This document shows, piece by piece, positions 60,251 through 64,000 of a stretch of 64,000 nucleotides of DNA (position 1 is the stretch's first letter; every line of letters begins with the position of its first letter). The notes under the pieces were generated by a model that made no database searches, was not told the DNA's origin, and saw nothing but the letters and a program-made list of their open reading frames with translations. The position numbers and the translations under genes were made by a program. The DNA comes from an uncultured Bacteroidales bacterium (GTDB lineage: Bacteria; Bacteroidota; Bacteroidia; Bacteroidales; Paludibacteraceae), in contig CADCDS010000004.1 in assembly GCA_902800215.1 (NCBI GenBank), positions 1 to 64,000 on the forward strand, read 5' to 3'.

Positions 60251-62155
60251 TTACACGTTAATTACTCGATTCCCGAGTATCTTACACAGTTCATTACGCA
60301 TGGAAAGGAGTGCCGGCTGGTGCTTGAGTAACTCAAACTGGCGTGTGAGATCTCCATTCTCCTGCGCGGCCTTGAGGTTTTGTTCGAGGTCAGCAATCTG
60401 CATATTAACAACCGTCAGTTTGATCTCAAACAGCTGTCGCGTCACCACTTCTCCCAAACGTTTCTCCTCATCCGATTGCACGAAACGGTATCTGTCAGCG
60501 ATCATATCGACAGCGAGTGCACTCAGTTGCGGATCAGCATGGAACTTAAAGAATGTCTCCGCCTTGAAACCCGTATCTTTGAAGTGCTGTTTGAACTCAT
60601 CGATGAGGGTTTGATAGATCGGTTGCGGGGGTTGTATCTCATCGTTCTCCAGCGAAGTGATGATTACTTCCCCTATGGTATAAACAGATCCGTCCACGTT
60701 AATAGGCCGTTCTCCGTACCGCACGATGAGTTGCATGAGGTTGTAATAGTTCTGCTCCAAGGGTGTCTTGGGAGTAATCTGAATAATCTGATTACTCGGA
60801 GAATTCGGAGTTTTCTGAGTGCTCTGCACTTTCTCTTTTCGCAATTTTAACACTTCTACGGTGAGTACTTTCTCCGACATATGCAAGCGTTCGGCGCAGT
60901 CTTTGATATACACCTGCCGCGTAATGATATCCGGGATGATAGCAATGGTGGCGGTGATATCTTTGATGAGTTCCGCACGCTTGTAAGGATCATCGCCTGC
61001 ATCTTTGCTCAGCAGTTTGGTCTTAAACCGGATGAAGTCGGTCTTATGCTCCTCGATATAGCGAATGAACTCCGTCGAGTCATGATTCTGCGCATAACTA
61101 TCAGGATCTTCTCCATCGGGCAGTAACACCACCTTGACGTTGAAACCTGCTTCCAGGAACATATCGATACCGCGTAAGGCTGCATGGATACCGGCAGCGT
61201 CACCGTCATAGAGCACGGTGATGTTCGATGTAAACCGTTTGATGAGCCAGATCTGCGGTTTGGTCAATGCCGTACCACCGCTGGCTACTACATTCTCGAT
61301 ACCGGACTGATGCATGGAGATTACATCCATTTGTCCTTCCACCAGATAGCACATATCGGCTCTTGAGATCGCCTGCTTGGCCTGGAAGAGACCATATAAT
61401 TCATTCGTCTTGGAATAGATGACGGAATCCGGAGAGTTGACATATTTGCCTACGTTGTCCTTCTTCTTGAGGATACGTCCGGCAAAAGCCACGGGTTTAC
61501 CGCTGACGGTGAAGATAGGAAACATGACGCGGTCCCGGAAACGGTCATAGATCCGACCGTCTTCACTTTTACCTACCACGCCGACACCTATCTTGGTGTT
61601 CACATCATTGAGGATGAACTTCTCTTTAAACCCTTTCTTCTTGAGCGCCTGTGCCAAAGGACTTCCTTTCTCCGGGGAATATCCGAGTTGGAACTTACGG
61701 ATGATATCGTCTCTCAGACCTCTTTCGCGGAAGTAACTCAGACCGATGGCTTGTCCTTCAGGCGTGTTCCATAACTGGTCCTGAAACCATTTATTAGCGA
61801 AGTCATTGACCACGAACATCGACTCCCGGTCATCCTGGCGTTGCTGTTCTTCCGCCGTCATCTCCCGTTCCGGCACCTCGATGTGGTATTTCTTGCCTAA
61901 CAGTTTGAGTGCTTCTACGTAACTACATTGCTCAATCTCCATGATGAACCCGACGGCATTGCCGCTGACTCCGCAACCGAAACACTTGTAGATACCTTTG
62001 GACGGACTGACGGTGAACGAACCTGTCTTCTCATTATGGAAAGGACAGAGTCCGATAAGGTTGGCACCCCGTTTACGGAGGGTCACATAGTCTGCAACCA
62101 CTTCTTCTATCTTAGCCGCAGCATGGATCTTATCGATTACATCACGTGGGATCAT
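60251..62155 (-). CDS. dnaG: DNA primase
   Basis: 634 residues. The CHC2 zinc domain is CPFHNEKTGSFTVSPSKGIYKCFGCG; the TOPRIM core has VEGQMDVISMHQSG and VLYDGDAAGIHAA. A C-terminal helicase-binding domain follows, so the protein is full length. It makes RNA primers for the lagging strand. It is the first of a three-gene run with the radical SAM and glycosyltransferase genes. Confidence 0.96.
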   Translation of the reverse strand: MIPRDVIDKIHAAAKIEEVVADYVTLRKRGANLIGLCPFHNEKTGSFTVSPSKGIYKCFGCGVSGNAVGFIMEIEQCSYVEALKLLGKKYHIEVPEREMTAEEQQRQDDRESMFVVNDFANKWFQDQLWNTPEGQAIGLSYFRERGLRDDIIRKFQLGYSPEKGSPLAQALKKKGFKEKFILNDVNTKIGVGVVGKSEDGRIYDRFRDRVMFPIFTVSGKPVAFAGRILKKKDNVGKYVNSPDSVIYSKTNELYGLFQAKQAISRADMCYLVEGQMDVISMHQSGIENVVASGGTALTKPQIWLIKRFTSNITVLYDGDAAGIHAALRGIDMFLEAGFNVKVVLLPDGEDPDSYAQNHDSTEFIRYIEEHKTDFIRFKTKLLSKDAGDDPYKRAELIKDITATIAIIPDIITRQVYIKDCAERLHMSEKVLTVEVLKLRKEKVQSTQKTPNSPSNQIIQITPKTPLEQNYYNLMQLIVRYGERPINVDGSVYTIGEVIITSLENDEIQPPQPIYQTLIDEFKQHFKDTGFKAETFFKFHADPQLSALAVDMIADRYRFVQSDEEKRLGEVVTRQLFEIKLTVVNMQIADLEQNLKAAQENGDLTRQFELLKHQPALLSMRNELCKILGNRVINV

Positions 62156-62158
62156 AGG

Positions 62159-62887
62159 TTAATCGGTATACCAGAGGTACATACCCAGTTTTATCTCCCA
62201 TTGGTCCAAACGGCCACGGGTATGGTTTCCGTTCGTGAAATCTGTATGCTTGTATGGGTTCACAATACCGAAGTCATATCCGCCTCGCAAGAAATAGCGT
62301 TGATACTGGAATCCGGCACCCAGGCCCCAGGTGACGTTAAAGCGTCTGAATGTCTGATCTGCATCAGCGGCATCATAGCCATTGAAATACCTGGGAACAT
62401 AGTTCTCTCCTTCATACGTCTGGTAGTCATCTCGCATCTCAAATCCGAGTCCGCATTGGATGGTAGGACCGGTATAGAGGATGAGGTAGGTCTCTTTGGC
62501 AATCTCAAACTTATACTGCCAGTCCACGTACAATTCGAGTTGGTGGTAGGTGATGATTTGCCTATTTCTCGGGTACGGCATGCCGTAGTAGTTATTCCGG
62601 TCTTTTTTCCAACCGCTGTTATAGGCACCAAAGGTGTAGTTCAATCCGATAGAGGTACCGAATCCGGCAATAAAACTACCGTCATACACCACTCCGACCT
62701 TAAAACCTTTCATCTTCACTACATTGCTAAGGGAGTCTTTGGCTGTAGAAGGGTTTGCCGGGTCATTAAGCCGCAAGATAGGCTGTGCCCAACCTACCTG
62801 CATACCGAATCCTTGTTTAGGCAGTTCTACAGCCCAAGCGCTAAGTGCTAAACAGGCTACTACAATCGTTACAAAAATCTTTTTCAT
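62159..62887 (-). CDS. Outer-membrane beta-barrel protein
   Basis: From ATG 62887 (MKKIFVTIVVACLALSAWA), 242 residues. The mature part alternates strands with aromatic caps: GFGTSIGLNYTFGAY, QLELYVDWQYKF, WGLGAGFQYQRYFLRGGYDFGIV, and ends with IKLGMYLWYT, a final strand with a terminal aromatic as required for barrel insertion. Function unknown. An ATG at 62896 would add three residues ahead of the signal peptide and is less likely. Confidence 0.75.
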   Translation of the reverse strand: MKKIFVTIVVACLALSAWAVELPKQGFGMQVGWAQPILRLNDPANPSTAKDSLSNVVKMKGFKVGVVYDGSFIAGFGTSIGLNYTFGAYNSGWKKDRNNYYGMPYPRNRQIITYHQLELYVDWQYKFEIAKETYLILYTGPTIQCGLGFEMRDDYQTYEGENYVPRYFNGYDAADADQTFRRFNVTWGLGAGFQYQRYFLRGGYDFGIVNPYKHTDFTNGNHTRGRLDQWEIKLGMYLWYTD

Positions 62888-62909
62888 ATTTGTCATTTGT
62901 CTTTATTCC

Positions 62910-64000
62910 TTATTCATTTGTCCTACGAAATACATCTTCGGGATCTGTCGGTCGTTTCTCTTCGGCCCAGAAGAAGAGTGCCAAGCGGTTCGCACCGGAA
63001 GGAATCTGATCCATCGGATAGAGTACGCCCGTTGTCTCGGACGTAAACCGCATATGATGAATCTCCTGATGCTCCACATACATCCGAATGAAACTACTCT
63101 CCGTAGTGTTCATCCCTACGTACTCTCCTTTCTCATCATCTTTAGGGTAAAAGATCGTCATGGCATTTCCGCTCATGTCAATGATCTTCACTTCCCCGTC
63201 TTGGAAGTATGCCGTCGCCTCTTTTCCGCTCATCTGGTTAAACTCCGTACTATCCTGCATGACGCACAGCGCGTTTCCGTATCCAATGGCATGCTCGACC
63301 ACACTATTCTTCATATAAACGACCATGCTGTCTGCGGACATCTGATGGTTCTGACTCCAGCACACCGGTTTTGCATAGAGATGCATCGTGGAGTCCGATC
63401 CCAGATAGGCGAGTGAATCACAGGTCATCTGCATATCATCCCGATACACACGCACACCATAATGCGCACGAATGCGCTGGTAGGTGCTGTCCATGCGTGC
63501 GCTATCCGTAAAATGCAGTTCCTCGGTAAACAAGGTGTCTGCATGTATGTAGGCTATATGCGCCGTGTCGCTCCAATCAATCAGTAACGCACTGTCGGTA
63601 GCAAAGCCATGACTCTCTTCTTCCCATGCCTGGCCGTATTGTCCTTTGAGTGTCGCTTCCCGAGTGGAATCGACCATAGTCATATGACCCAGGATCTCTC
63701 CAAAACCGATGGCTTTGTCATAATAGATCGTGTCACCTGTCATCGTTCGGCCATCAGCATGATGGATAACCGACTGATCGAGAAGCATAGACAACTCATT
63801 CTCCGTATTATACCATCCCCGAGAAGAACGGATATCCGTTTCTTTCTCATAGACGATATCTGTCGGACTGACGATATCCGCTATTTTGGTTTCGGTATTA
63901 TAGAGCAAGGTGTCACTTGTCAACACAAACTTATCGTTCACCAGTTTCACTTTCTTACTGAAGATGGCATTCTTCGTTTCCGGTCGGTAGTTCCCACGCA
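62910..64000 (-). CDS. OstA/LptD N-terminal-domain-like protein, 5' end outside window
   Basis: The frame stays open from the stop at 62910 to the right edge; codons before the GTG at 63950 also encode plausible sequence (GNYRPETKNAIFSKKV), so no start is assigned. The visible 363 residues are repeated beta strands of the OstA type: LTSDTLLYNTETKIADIV, TGDTIYYDKAIGFGEILG, MTCDSLAYLGSDSTMHLY, MSADSMVVYMKNSVVEHAIG. OstA-like domains bind lipid A in the Lpt transport path. Here the C-terminal barrel of LptD is absent: the protein ends after the repeats, as in many Bacteroidota OstA-like proteins. Confidence 0.82.
   Translation of the reverse strand, partial: RGNYRPETKNAIFSKKVKLVNDKFVLTSDTLLYNTETKIADIVSPTDIVYEKETDIRSSRGWYNTENELSMLLDQSVIHHADGRTMTGDTIYYDKAIGFGEILGHMTMVDSTREATLKGQYGQAWEEESHGFATDSALLIDWSDTAHIAYIHADTLFTEELHFTDSARMDSTYQRIRAHYGVRVYRDDMQMTCDSLAYLGSDSTMHLYAKPVCWSQNHQMSADSMVVYMKNSVVEHAIGYGNALCVMQDSTEFNQMSGKEATAYFQDGEVKIIDMSGNAMTIFYPKDDEKGEYVGMNTTESSFIRMYVEHQEIHHMRFTSETTGVLYPMDQIPSGANRLALFFWAEEKRPTDPEDVFRRTNE

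Overview
This window looks like a chromosome segment from a member of the Bacteroidales (phylum Bacteroidota). Several signs agree: promoters of the form TTTG-N20-TAnnTTTG, no strong Shine-Dalgarno sequences, a fused SecDF, a DUF4270 lipoprotein beside a truncated glycogen-synthase-like gene and panC, BACON and choice-of-anchor J/fibronectin modules, a GH43 enzyme, and HipA/HigA-type modules. No rRNA, CRISPR array, transposase or integrase was seen. Species cannot be given from sequence alone.

Layout. 1-4970 is the 5' part of a giant exported modular protein on the minus strand, running off the left edge. 5.2-15.3 kb is an accessory island: a zinc-ribbon membrane protein, a RhuM-like remnant, a lipoprotein, a broken gene, an orphan HigA-type antitoxin, HipBA, an MNT/HEPN pair, a secreted protein, a DUF3987 protein, two unknown proteins that overlap convergently, and an orphan XRE regulator. 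The spacers here carry duplicated promoter/terminator cassettes and a 99-bp exact repeat. 15.3-25.1 kb holds two minus-strand operons of exported proteins: BACON lipoprotein, outer-membrane barrel, WG-repeat/caspase, DUF4384-like and TPR-CHAT; then CHASE2, FecR-like and an unknown. This is the most interesting system in the window.

25.2-46.5 kb is mainly core genome: DUF1294, tRNA-Pro, topA, NfeD/FloA membrane proteins, an omega-amidase-like hydrolase, recJ, tdk, priA, a nucleoside kinase, secDF, clpP-clpX, a DUF4270 lipoprotein with a GT5 N-terminal-domain protein, panC, pdxB and GH43. 46.4-49.3 kb is a small accessory patch with a small unknown protein, an HNH nuclease, a secreted protein with a BamE-like tail, and tRNA-Met. 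49.5-57.0 kb is a plus-strand run: SRPBCC protein, psd, deoC, an NfnA/NfnB-like fusion, dacB, birA and rfbB. 57.0-64 kb is on the minus strand: an AraC regulator, rpsT with tRNA-Glu, a glycosyltransferase, a radical SAM protein, dnaG, an outer-membrane barrel and an OstA-like protein cut by the right edge.

Two genome-wide habits stand out. Almost every transcription unit has the same promoter architecture, often with nearly the same spacer sequence. In addition, tracts with a 7-bp period sit at gene junctions and inside interdomain linkers (priA, pdxB, the Nfn-like fusion, the glycosyltransferase), as if a short repeat keeps landing at positions where insertion is tolerated. Functional calls rest on motifs and family resemblance read by eye; no database search was run.
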